A stretch of 7,779 nt of DNA from an uncultured Microbacterium sp. (GCA_937926065.1 CALANM010000096.1:1-7779); one strand, 5' to 3'; positions 1 through 6,317 are shown, numbered from the stretch's first letter. Numbers and translations are program-made. The notes: generated by a model from the letters alone, not told the origin.

Positions 1-227
1 TCGAGCACCAGTTCCGCATCAAGGAGCTGCGCGACATGTTCGGGCCGCTCGTGCTCTCGCCACAGCTGCCGGAGCGCACCTCCCTGCAGCAGGCTCAGGG
101 CGCCGCGAAGCCCCTGCACATCTGGCCGGGCGACTCCGCGCAGGAGCTTGCGAGCGACTTCGACGCTCTCCTCGATCGCGTCATGCGCACGGGTCGCATC
201 GCCGTGGCCGGCGAAGCACGCGCCTGA
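1..227 (+). CDS. ParA-family ATPase, C-terminal fragment (5' end outside window)
   Basis: Reading from base 3, 74 residues run to a TGA stop at 225-227, and the gene continues upstream of the window. ParA-family proteins are deviant Walker-A ATPases that position chromosomes, plasmids or other cargo. The visible part (EHQFRIKELRDMFGPLVL, then PERTSLQQAQGAAKPLHIW, then a helical tail) matches the C-terminal end of the ParA-family proteins I know from Microbacteriaceae. In that region the PER..LQQAQGAAKPLH segment follows the last strand of the ATPase core. The Walker motifs lie outside the window, so activity cannot be judged. The gene converges on the MerR gene that ends at 383. Whether it is the chromosomal ParA of a ParABS system or an orphan ParA cannot be decided here. 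Confidence in the family is fairly high; no specific symbol is given. Confidence 0.8.
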   Translation, partial: EHQFRIKELRDMFGPLVLSPQLPERTSLQQAQGAAKPLHIWPGDSAQELASDFDALLDRVMRTGRIAVAGEARA

Positions 228-269
228 TCCGCCTCAGCTCCTGACGCGTCGTCGTATCACCAGGGCTTC

Positions 270-304
270 GCCGTCCACGGGGCGGCTCCCCCGGCCACGA
301 CGGC
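270..304 (+). terminator. Possible terminator downstream of the ParA gene
   Basis: GCCGTC at 270-275 can pair with GACGGC at 299-304. Inside it, CGGGG at 278-282 can pair with CCCCG at 289-293 around a 6-nt loop, leaving an asymmetric internal loop. It starts about 43 nt after the ParA stop codon. There is no U-tract, which is common for high-GC actinobacteria but makes the call weak. Confidence 0.35.
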
Positions 305-319
305 ACGGGCAGGCAGACG

Positions 320-343
320 GACGCCTCGCGCACGCGAGACGCC
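320..343 (-). terminator. Probable terminator of the garA-ftsR-merR operon
   Basis: Read on the minus strand, GGCGTCTCGC and GCGAGGCGTC form a 10-bp stem with a 4-nt loop, including two G-U wobble pairs. On the plus strand the wobble positions become mismatches, so the structure favours the minus strand. It lies about 40 nt beyond the TAA stop at 383. The following minus-strand bases are only modestly T-rich. Confidence 0.5.
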
Positions 344-382
344 AGCATCCGCGGGGATGCCGTGCAGCAGTGCGACGAGCCC

Positions 383-928
383 TTACGCGGAACGCGCGGC
401 GCGGCGCGCGGCGAGCTCGTCGACAGGGTCCGGAGCCTGCGGGTCGAAGTCGAGCAGCGTCGACTCCACTTCGTGAAGGACCTTGCCGACGGCGATGCCG
501 AAGACGCCCTGCCCGCGGCTCACCAGGTCGATGACCTCGTCGTTCGAGGTGCACAGGTAGACCGAGGCGCCGTCGCTCATGAGCGTCGTGCCCGCAAGGT
601 CGCGGATGCCGGCGGCGCGGAGCTGGTCGACGGCCGTGCGGATCTGCTGCAGCGAGATGCCGGTGTCGAGCAGACGTTTGACGAGCTTGAGCACGAGGAT
701 GTCGCGGAAGCCGTAGAGGCGCTGAGAACCCGAGCCGGAGGCGCCTCGAACAGTGGGCTCGACGAGCTCCGTGCGTGCCCAGTAATCGAGCTGGCGGTAG
801 GTGATGCCGGCTGCGCGCGCAGCGACGGCGCCGCGGTAGCCGACCTCGTCGTCCATCTGCGGGAGGCCGTCGGTGAACAGCAGTTCGGTCATGAACTGCG
901 GCTCGCCGATCGCGTCGTGCGCGGTCAT
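383..928 (-). CDS. MerR-family regulator, Rv1830 (McdR/ResR)-like
   Basis: The 181-aa protein has a MerR-type winged helix-turn-helix: residues 30-60 (GYRG..AARAAGITYRQLDYWARTELVEP) form the helix-turn-helix and 61-76 the wing, followed by a helix rich in Leu and Ile (LVLKLVKRLLDTGISLQQI). The C-terminal half (about 110-165) carries the LMSDGASVYLC and GVFGIAVGKV segments typical of the Rv1830 group, which in mycobacteria controls cell division and growth. The ATG at 928 is chosen because AGGAGG sits four bases upstream of it; a longer frame runs upstream without such a site. It follows ftsR by 97 bp on the same strand, and the gap has its own promoter candidate. A role in growth or division control is inferred from family and neighbours; no ligand-binding Cys set of the metal-sensing MerR type is seen. 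Confidence 0.9.
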   Translation of the reverse strand: MTAHDAIGEPQFMTELLFTDGLPQMDDEVGYRGAVAARAAGITYRQLDYWARTELVEPTVRGASGSGSQRLYGFRDILVLKLVKRLLDTGISLQQIRTAVDQLRAAGIRDLAGTTLMSDGASVYLCTSNDEVIDLVSRGQGVFGIAVGKVLHEVESTLLDFDPQAPDPVDELAARRAARSA

Positions 929-948
929 ATCGCCTCCTACGGTGGGTT

Positions 949-986
949 GTTGCTTCAACGCTAGATGAGGGACGCCCACCCGGCAA
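949..986 (-). promoter_or_regulatory. Promoter and palindrome upstream of the second MerR gene
   Basis: On the minus strand TTGCCG (981-986) and TAGCGT (958-963) are separated by exactly 17 bp, a reasonable -35/-10 pair for an actinobacterial housekeeping sigma factor. A perfect palindrome GTTG-CTT-CAAC covers 949-959, overlapping the -10 box and the expected start site, so it could be an operator. This implies the second MerR gene can be transcribed separately from garA-ftsR. Confidence 0.45.
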
Positions 987-1025
987 CGACATCCGGCCGT
1001 GTCGCTTCGGCGTGTCGTGATCCGA

Positions 1026-1703
1026 TCACGGCGCGAGTCGCTCGAGCGCCGTCTGGACGATGCCCGCGCGGAGCTCGTCGATGCGGCGCAGGAGCTCGGG
1101 GGCGAGCTCGTGCGCGCGGGCGCGCGACGCGGCATCCGACTTGCGCAGCAGCGGAGCGAGCGCGCTCTCGACGAGGGTCACGTCGCGCTCGGCTGCCTGA
1201 CGCAGCGACCGAAGGTGCCGGGGCTGGATGCCGTGCGCCTCGAGGGCGACGAGGGCGCGCAGCATCGACAGGGCGCGGTCGTCGAACGTGTCGCCGGCGG
1301 GGATCAGCCCTGCCGTGACGGCGTCGCTCAGCAGGACAGGCGATGCCCCGGCTGCGGCGATCAGCTCATCCCGACGGTGCCGTCGAGCGGTGTGCACGAT
1401 CGAGGCCGGCATCGCGGCGAGGTCTCCCGACGGATCGTCGAGGTACTCGCGGATGCGGGCGAGCGGGATCCCGTAGTCGCGCTGCATCGTCAGCGTCGTG
1501 CGCAGCCGCTCGACGTCGGTGGGCGAGAATTTGCGGTACCCCGACTCCGTGCGAACCGGCGTGACGATCCCCTGCACTTCGAGGTAGCGGAGCTTGCTCG
1601 CGCTGAGCGACGGGAACTCGGGGCTCAGCCGCGCGAGGACCTGGCCGATGCTGAGGTGCCCCGCGGACGACGCGCGTCCACGGGGTGCTGCTGCCGGCGT
1701 CAC
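1026..1703 (-). CDS. ftsR: FtsR-like MerR-family regulator (Rv1828 type)
   Basis: The 225-aa protein begins its DNA-binding domain at about residue 17 (LSIGQVLARLSPEFPSLSASKLRYLEVQGIV), followed by a wing with the MerR-typical TESGYRKFSPTDVERL and a helix ending in REYLDD near residue 90. A second helical module (about 123-175, LLSDAVTAGLI..DDRALSMLRALVALEAHGI) resembles the C-terminal part of Rv1828/FtsR. FtsR in Corynebacterium glutamicum is a DNA-binding regulator that activates ftsZ and sits next to odhI; the same adjacency is seen here. The start is a GTG whose first bases overlap the garA stop (GTGA), with no clear ribosome site of its own, so translation is probably coupled to garA. 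The stop is TGA at 1026-1028. The target genes are inferred from family only. Confidence 0.9.
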   Translation of the reverse strand: MTPAAAPRGRASSAGHLSIGQVLARLSPEFPSLSASKLRYLEVQGIVTPVRTESGYRKFSPTDVERLRTTLTMQRDYGIPLARIREYLDDPSGDLAAMPASIVHTARRHRRDELIAAAGASPVLLSDAVTAGLIPAGDTFDDRALSMLRALVALEAHGIQPRHLRSLRQAAERDVTLVESALAPLLRKSDAASRARAHELAPELLRRIDELRAGIVQTALERLAP

Positions 1704-2182
1704 CCGACCGACTCGCGATCGAGGGGCGAGGCGAAGAAGTTGAGCCGGAACTTCCCGATTCGCAGCTCGGCGCCGTTGGTCAGGACGGCGCGGTCGACCC
1801 GCTCGCCGTTGACGTAGCTTCCGTTGAGCGAACGCTGGTCGACCAGCTCGAAGACCGTCCCGGAGCGGGTGATCTCGGCGTGGCGGCGCGACACGGTGAC
1901 GTCGTCGAAGAAGATGTCTGCCTCGGGGTGGCGCCCGACGGTCGTGACGTCGGTGTCGAGGAGGTAGCGCGCTCCGGCCGTGGGGCCTGAGCGGACGAGC
2001 AGCATCGCCGAGCGCGACGGAAGCGCCGCGATGGCCTCGAGCTCGACCTCGCTCAGGTCGCTCCCGAACGGGATGAACGACAGATCGGAGTCATGGCCGA
2101 AGGTCTGCGTCGTATCGGTCATCGAGCGCTGCTGCGACTCGGCTTCACGCCGTATCTCGTCGGGGCGACGGTTCTCGTCCAC
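1700..2182 (-). CDS. garA: GarA/OdhI-like FHA-domain regulator of 2-oxoglutarate metabolism
   Basis: The 160-aa cytoplasmic protein carries an N-terminal phospho-threonine motif, D-T-T-Q-T-F at residues 23-28, which aligns with the ETTSVF motif of GarA/OdhI where PknB and PknG phosphorylate the two Thr. The FHA domain (about 60-150) is intact: GRHPEADI at 83-90, DDVTVSRRHAEI at 93-104, SLNGSYVNG at 118-126 and IGKFRL at 142-147. The unphosphorylated protein inhibits 2-oxoglutarate dehydrogenase and modulates glutamate enzymes in relatives; phosphorylation makes the FHA domain bind its own tail and releases the target. The start GTG at 2182 is chosen because a strong AGGAGGAGGA stretch lies just upstream; the frame could extend to a GTG at 2203, but that codon falls inside the candidate -10 box. 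It is the first gene of the operon and overlaps ftsR by four bases. Symbols garA and odhI are both used for this family. Confidence 0.93.
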   Translation of the reverse strand: MDENRRPDEIRREAESQQRSMTDTTQTFGHDSDLSFIPFGSDLSEVELEAIAALPSRSAMLLVRSGPTAGARYLLDTDVTTVGRHPEADIFFDDVTVSRRHAEITRSGTVFELVDQRSLNGSYVNGERVDRAVLTNGAELRIGKFRLNFFASPLDRESVG

Positions 2183-2187
2183 GCTTT

Positions 2188-2207
2188 CCTCCTCCTCATT
2201 CACCCTA
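2188..2207 (-). promoter_or_regulatory. Candidate -10 box and strong ribosome site of garA
   Basis: On the minus strand TAGGGT (2202-2207) fits the TAnnnT -10 pattern, but no good -35 is seen at the usual distance. The purine-rich AGGAGGAGGA (2188-2197) ends 5 nt before the GTG at 2182. This arrangement gives a very short leader and decides the start in favour of 2182 over 2203. Confidence 0.4.
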
Positions 2208-2245
2208 ACCGATCGCGCGGGGAGCGGAAGAGCGATCTCAGGTGG

Positions 2246-2276
2246 GCGGACCGGTCACGGGCGAGACACGGTCCGC
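2246..2276. repeat. 8-bp inverted repeat in the divergent garA/116-aa gene gap
   Basis: GCGGACCG at 2246-2253 and its exact complement CGGTCCGC at 2269-2276 are separated by 15 bp. The pair lies in the 187-bp region from which garA (minus) and the 116-aa gene (plus) diverge, upstream of both candidate -10 boxes. It could be an operator for a dimeric regulator or a chance GC-rich repeat. Confidence 0.35.
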
Positions 2277-2327
2277 TGATTGTTTCACCCTGTGTCGTCG
2301 TCGACGCCAGGGCGACGGGTCACCGCC

Positions 2328-2333
2328 TAGCCT
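2328..2333 (+). promoter_or_regulatory. Candidate -10 box of the 116-aa gene
   Basis: TAGCCT fits the TAnnnT pattern and lies 36 nt before the GTG start, leaving room for a short leader with the AAGGAG ribosome site at about 2357-2362. No convincing -35 box is visible. Confidence 0.35.
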
Positions 2334-2369
2334 GGCGGATACCGACCTTCCACGACAAGGAGTTCTCCC

Positions 2370-2720
2370 GTGTTCACGCCGCATGACCGCCTCACGCCCG
2401 CCCCGGTGCGTCAGGAGCGGACCTGCATGTGCGCGCACGGCGGAGCATGCTCGTCGTTCGCCCCCGGCCACGCGGTGCACCTCATCCAGGCACGCCTGGT
2501 CTCGGCGACGCCCGCCGAGTGGATCGACGCGATCGTCGCTTCGACCTCGGAAGACGGCTCGCTCGAGCTCGCGTCGCTCGCGGACGGCGCACGGATCGCA
2601 CTGTGGAACGGCGCCGGCGTGACCGAGATCATCACGGCCGGTGAACCCGTCGCCTATCACCAGCGCTACCACGCGCTGAGCGCGGGCGGCCGCCTGTTCA
2701 ACGCCGTCGAGATCGGCTGA
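2370..2720 (+). CDS. Hypothetical 116-aa protein with CxCxHx3C cluster
   Basis: I do not recognise this protein. It starts with GTG preceded by AAGGAG seven bases upstream and ends with TGA at 2718-2720. The first 30 residues contain a tight cluster C19-x-C21-x-H23-x3-C27 (CMCAHGGAC), suitable for binding a metal ion such as Zn or Cu. The rest (about 33-116) has alternating hydrophobic strands and one helix (TPAEWIDAIVAS), ending in a Tyr/His-containing stretch (AYHQRYHALS), and looks like a small beta-rich domain. There is no signal peptide and no membrane segment. It converges on the copper-storage gene with a gap of only 15 bp and diverges from garA. A link to copper is suggested by the Cys/His cluster and by the neighbours, but that is inference; a structural zinc knuckle is equally possible. 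Confidence 0.75.
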   Translation: MFTPHDRLTPAPVRQERTCMCAHGGACSSFAPGHAVHLIQARLVSATPAEWIDAIVASTSEDGSLELASLADGARIALWNGAGVTEIITAGEPVAYHQRYHALSAGGRLFNAVEIG

Positions 2721-2735
2721 CCGACGACGCCGAGC

Positions 2736-3134
2736 TCAGGCCGCGGCCATCGAGCTCTTCATCGCCGCACAGGCCTCCATGCAGGCCTTGCAGGCGTCGG
2801 CGCACATCCTGCAGACCGGGCTCATGTCGGCGTGCTCCATGCACATGTCCATGCACGTCTGACACATCGCGATGCACGCGTCGAGCATCGACATCAGCGA
2901 CGCCGAGGTCATGCCCTGCATCCGCATCATCGCGCGCATCATCGTGTTGCACATGTCGGCGCAGTTCATGCACGACGCAGCGCAGTCGAGCATCTGGGTC
3001 GAACAGACGACGCACGCCTGCTCGCACGCCGCACAGGCGTCCATACAGGCCTGCATCGCCGCCATGTCCATCTGCGGCATGCCTTCCATCGACATCATGT
3101 CCTTGGACATGGCGTCCATCATCATCGCGTCCAT
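2736..3134 (-). CDS. Csp3-like four-helix-bundle copper-storage protein, Met-rich
   Basis: The 132-aa protein has 18 Cys in a repeating CX3CX2CX3C pattern: residues 30, 34, 37, 41, 44; 51, 55, 58, 62; 87, 91, 94, 98; and 108, 111, 115, 118, 122. These fall on four predicted helices, so the Cys would line the core of the bundle as in the Csp family (DUF326-type), which stores many Cu(I) ions. No signal peptide is seen, so it is expected in the cytosol like Csp3; Methylosinus Csp3 also has 18 Cys. It has 33 Met, a quarter of all residues, including a Met-rich N-terminal tail (13 of the first 31). ATG at 3134 is chosen because AAGGAG lies four bases upstream; an upstream extension to 3203 lacks such a site and would include the leader hairpin. 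It is divergent from copC across 117 bp. The family call is strong; the metal is inferred from the family. Confidence 0.9.
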   Translation of the reverse strand: MDAMMMDAMSKDMMSMEGMPQMDMAAMQACMDACAACEQACVVCSTQMLDCAASCMNCADMCNTMMRAMMRMQGMTSASLMSMLDACIAMCQTCMDMCMEHADMSPVCRMCADACKACMEACAAMKSSMAAA

Positions 3135-3168
3135 GGCTCTCCTTGATCCGTTCCGAGGCTCGCCGACA

Positions 3169-3187
3169 CCCTCGAGCCGATCGAGGG
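3169..3187 (-). promoter_or_regulatory. Hairpin in the leader of the copper-storage gene
   Basis: CCCTCGA (3169-3175) and TCGAGGG (3181-3187) form a perfect 7-bp inverted repeat with a 5-nt centre. It lies between the candidate -10 box and the ribosome site of the copper-storage gene, about 35 nt before its ATG. It could be an operator for a copper-responsive regulator or an mRNA leader hairpin. Confidence 0.45.
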
Positions 3188-3201
3188 GCTCACCTGCGGC
3201 C

Positions 3202-3228
3202 ATGGTAAGACGCCCGCCGTCTTCGCAA
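3202..3228 (-). promoter_or_regulatory. Candidate promoter of the copper-storage gene
   Basis: On the minus strand TACCAT (3202-3207) resembles a -10 box, and TTGCGA (3223-3228) could be a -35, but the spacer is only 15 bp, shorter than ideal. The start site would fall near 3195, giving a leader of about 60 nt that contains the 3169-3187 hairpin. Confidence 0.35.
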
Positions 3229-3238
3229 CAGGCGTCGG

Positions 3239-3244
3239 TAGGCT
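3239..3244 (+). promoter_or_regulatory. -10 box giving a leaderless copC transcript
   Basis: TAGGCT lies 7 nt before the GTG start at 3252, so transcription would begin at or next to the start codon. No ribosome site precedes that GTG, which fits leaderless translation, a common mode in actinobacteria. No -35 consensus is seen. Confidence 0.5.
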
Positions 3245-3251
3245 CGACCTC

Positions 3252-3815
3252 GTGTTGTCACGAGGAATTCACACACGACTGCTCGCGGCGCTCGGAGCGC
3301 TCACCGCTCTGCTCGCCGGCCTGCTCGCCTTCGGGCCCGCCTCCCCCGCCTTCGCGCACGACAGCCTCATCGGCTCCGACCCCGCTGACGGCGCCGTCGT
3401 CGAGGCGCTCCCCGACGAGCTCGCACTGACCTTCAGCGGCGTCCTCCTGACCGGCGAGGGTGCGACCGAGATCGTCGTGACGGATGCCGCCGGCTCCGAC
3501 CTCACGACAGGCGAACCCGTCGTCGACGGCGTGCGCGTACGCCAGCCGCTGACGGGGACGGCATCCGGCTCCGTGCAGGTCGCGTGGCGCGTCGTCTCCA
3601 GCGACGGTCATCCCATCTCGGGCGAGTTCGCCTTCTCGGTCGGCGATCCGTCGGACGCCCCGCCGAGCGAGGCGCCGAGCGAGGCGCCCGACGATGCCGG
3701 ATCGGCTGCCGGTGACGGGCTGCTGCCGGTGTGGATCGGCCTCGGCGTCCTCGTCGTGATCGCCGCCGTCATCGGACTGCTCGTGGGGCGGAGGCGGCCC
3801 TCCCACGAGGACTAG
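3252..3815 (+). CDS. copC: CopC-domain copper-binding protein, exported and membrane-anchored
   Basis: The 187-aa protein opens with a signal peptide (RTL-type basic start, hydrophobic core about 10-28, cleavage after the A-F-A at 33-35). Cleavage leaves His36 as the mature N-terminus (HDSLIGSDPADG), the feature that lets CopC proteins bind Cu(II) through the amino group and His side chain. The CopC beta-sandwich spans about 36-131, with the family motif SSDGHPISGEFAFSV at 116-130 supplying a second conserved His (H120). A Pro/Ser/Glu-rich linker with a PSEA repeat (138-146) leads to one membrane helix (about 157-178) and a short RRR tail facing the cytoplasm. This makes it a surface-anchored copper carrier. 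The start GTG at 3252 has no ribosome site but sits just after a -10 box; TTG at 3255 is the next option. The stop TAG overlaps the lpdA -10 box. No CopD domain is fused or adjacent. Confidence 0.92.
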   Translation: MLSRGIHTRLLAALGALTALLAGLLAFGPASPAFAHDSLIGSDPADGAVVEALPDELALTFSGVLLTGEGATEIVVTDAAGSDLTTGEPVVDGVRVRQPLTGTASGSVQVAWRVVSSDGHPISGEFAFSVGDPSDAPPSEAPSEAPDDAGSAAGDGLLPVWIGLGVLVVIAAVIGLLVGRRRPSHED

Positions 3816-3818
3816 GCT
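3813..3818 (+). promoter_or_regulatory. -10 box giving a leaderless lpdA transcript
   Basis: TAGGCT, identical to the box before copC, begins at the copC stop codon and ends 6 nt before the lpdA ATG at 3825. The short gap holds no ribosome site. This suggests lpdA has its own leaderless transcript besides any read-through from copC. Confidence 0.5.
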
Positions 3819-3824
3819 TTAGGT

Positions 3825-5225
<1,401 letters not shown>

Positions 5226-5232
5226 TCGACAA

Positions 5233-5278
5233 CGCAGAGAGGGCCGGTTCCGCGATCACGGAGCCGGCCCTCTCTGCG
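5233..5278 (+). terminator. Strong terminator after lpdA
   Basis: A 20-bp stem (5233-5252 with 5259-5278) encloses a 6-nt loop. The only imperfect position is a U-G wobble, so the stem is complete in plus-strand RNA. It begins 7 nt after the lpdA stop. There is no U-tract, as usual for GC-rich actinobacterial terminators. It could also act on minus-strand transcripts. Confidence 0.8.
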
Positions 5279-5280
5279 TC

Positions 5281-5340
5281 GCTCTCACGGCTCACGCCTG
5301 GGTGTGAGTCCCGTGGGAGCGGTTCCGTCCCCTCGAACCG
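5281..5340. repeat. Two further hairpins adjoining the lpdA terminator
   Basis: Bases 5281-5290 pair with 5311-5320 over 10 bp (one U-G on the plus strand), and inside them CTCAC 5291-5295 pairs with GTGAG 5304-5308, leaving a 2-nt bulge and 8-nt loop. Immediately next, CGGTTC 5320-5325 can pair with GAACCG 5335-5340. No coding sequence was recognised here. The role is unknown: extra termination, mRNA 3'-end protection or a structured small RNA are options. Confidence 0.5.
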
Positions 5341-5361
5341 GACGATATCGTGGAGGCCGGT

Positions 5362-5403
5362 CGCTGACGCCGCCCCGACCGCAGCCGTGGGGCGGCGTCA
5401 GCG
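5362..5403 (-). terminator. Terminator of the CYTH operon
   Basis: A perfect 15-bp stem pairs 5362-5376 with 5389-5403 around a 12-nt loop. On the minus strand it starts 34 nt beyond the TGA of the CYTH gene. There is no U-tract. Because the repeat is perfect it can also form in plus-strand RNA as a back-up stop for lpdA. Confidence 0.65.
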
Positions 5404-5437
5404 TACGTCTGCTCTCCTGCCGGTCGGCGTGCGGGCC

Positions 5438-6070
5438 TCACGCGCCGAGAGCACGGCCGAGCTTCGACTCGGAGGGCGAGACCGCCCCTCCCGCCGCGAG
5501 GACGAGCGCGTCGGCCGCTGCGAACAGCGCCTCTCGTCCCGCCGCGTCGGCCGGCGCCGCCGGGCCGAGCTCGAGCTCCCATTCGCGCCAGCGCGTCTCG
5601 ACGCCGCGTCTGACGTCGGTCGCGGTCACCCGGTCGTCGACGAACTCGGCGACGAGGGCGCCCTGCACATCGGTGAGGGCGTATGCCGTGCGGTGGTTTC
5701 GGATGCGCGCGATGACGTGGAAGGGGCCCGTCGCGATCGGCGCGAGCGCCGCCTCGACGTCGGTCGGGACCCTCACCTCGGCATCGTCGCCGACCTCGTC
5801 GAGCGGCCAGCGCGTCTCGTGCTTGCCCTCGGGAGTCGACCGCTTGATGTGCCACCCGGCATCCGGTCCGCCCGTGCGCCGACGCAGCGCCGTGCGCGCA
5901 CGGGCGAGTGCGGCATCCGAGGTGTCGAGATACCGCGCGTCGAGTTCACGCGGGTCGGGGTCGCCGACCGCGACCACACCCGGGAGGGTCGTCCAGTCAG
6001 GAAGAGGCGTCTCGTCAGCGACGTCGTACTTGCGCTCGACCTCGATCGACCGCTCGACGTCGGAAGTCAC
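5438..6070 (-). CDS. CYTH-domain protein (triphosphate tunnel metalloenzyme)
   Basis: The 210-aa protein begins with the CYTH signature E10-x-E12-x-K14 (IEVERKY), which in this family coordinates metal and triphosphate at one mouth of an eight-stranded tunnel. Later expected elements are present: YLDT at 47-50, LRRRTGG at 62-68, WHIKR at 73-77, a Lys/Glu/Arg strand (GKHETRW), VAEFVDDRV and WREWELELG near the end, and a final SKLGRAL helix. Family members hydrolyse inorganic triphosphate, thiamine triphosphate or make cAMP; the sequence does not tell which. No CHAD domain is fused, so this is a stand-alone CYTH protein. It is cytoplasmic, with no signal peptide. The GTG start overlaps the TGA of the preceding 75-aa gene (GTGA) and lacks a good ribosome site, indicating coupled translation. 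The TGA stop is followed by a strong hairpin. Confidence 0.9.
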   Translation of the reverse strand: MTSDVERSIEVERKYDVADETPLPDWTTLPGVVAVGDPDPRELDARYLDTSDAALARARTALRRRTGGPDAGWHIKRSTPEGKHETRWPLDEVGDDAEVRVPTDVEAALAPIATGPFHVIARIRNHRTAYALTDVQGALVAEFVDDRVTATDVRRGVETRWREWELELGPAAPADAAGREALFAAADALVLAAGGAVSPSESKLGRALGA

Positions 6071-6294
6071 TCTTCGCGGCTGTCGGGGTCGGGATCGATG
6101 TCGTCCTGCGATTCGACGAAGCGATAGTCGGCCGAGGTGGGACCGTCGCCCTGACCCGTGTTCGCCGGCTCGCCCTCACGCTCGTAGACGACCTGCGTCT
6201 CGCTGTAGGGCAGGATCAGCTGCCCCGCTGTCGCGTCGTCGATCGGGATGATCTGCCCGTCGAGCGGGCCTCCGTGCAGTCGTGCAATGGCCAT
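6067..6294 (-). CDS. Hypothetical 75-aa protein with GGPLDG motif
   Basis: The small cytoplasmic protein starts MAIARLHGGPLDGQ; the HGGPLDG segment recurs in short uncharacterised actinobacterial and actinophage proteins, but no function is known to me. The middle (LILPYSETQVVYEREG) looks like beta strands with aromatic residues, and the tail after residue 60 is strongly acidic (several Asp and Glu, ending DSREE). The ATG at 6294 is chosen because GGAGGAGGT lies four bases upstream; a longer frame to 6378 lacks such a site and runs through the -10 box. Its stop overlaps the GTG of the CYTH gene by four bases, so the two are made from one mRNA and probably in fixed ratio. A phage origin is possible for the motif, but base composition and context here look native. 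Confidence 0.82.
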   Translation of the reverse strand: MAIARLHGGPLDGQIIPIDDATAGQLILPYSETQVVYEREGEPANTGQGDGPTSADYRFVESQDDIDPDPDSREE

Positions 6295-6311
6295 CGTGAC
6301 CTCCTCCGCAC

Positions 6312-6317
6312 AGCCTA
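6312..6317 (-). promoter_or_regulatory. -10 box of the 75-aa/CYTH operon
   Basis: On the minus strand TAGGCT, the same hexamer found before copC and lpdA, lies 17 nt before the ATG at 6294, with the GGAGGAGGT ribosome site between them. No clear -35 is present in the 87-bp gap after mmsA. Confidence 0.45.

Noticed and set aside
999..1817. 272-codon plus-strand frame opposite ftsR
   Set aside because: It is Arg-rich, has no ribosome site and is fully antisense to a gene with clear MerR homology.
3135..3203. Upstream extension of the copper-storage gene by 23 residues
   Set aside because: The extension lacks a ribosome site and passes through the leader hairpin and the candidate -10 box, whereas the ATG at 3134 has AAGGAG at ideal distance.
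2872..3429. 185-codon plus-strand frame opposite the copper-storage gene
   Set aside because: It runs antisense to the Cys/Met-rich gene and into copC in another frame; its His- and Ile-rich content reflects reversed Met and Cys codons.
5327..5343. tRNA T-arm-like sequence on the minus strand (GGTTCGA with flanking stem)
   Set aside because: No matching acceptor, D or anticodon arms are found at the required distances, and one stem pair is mismatched.
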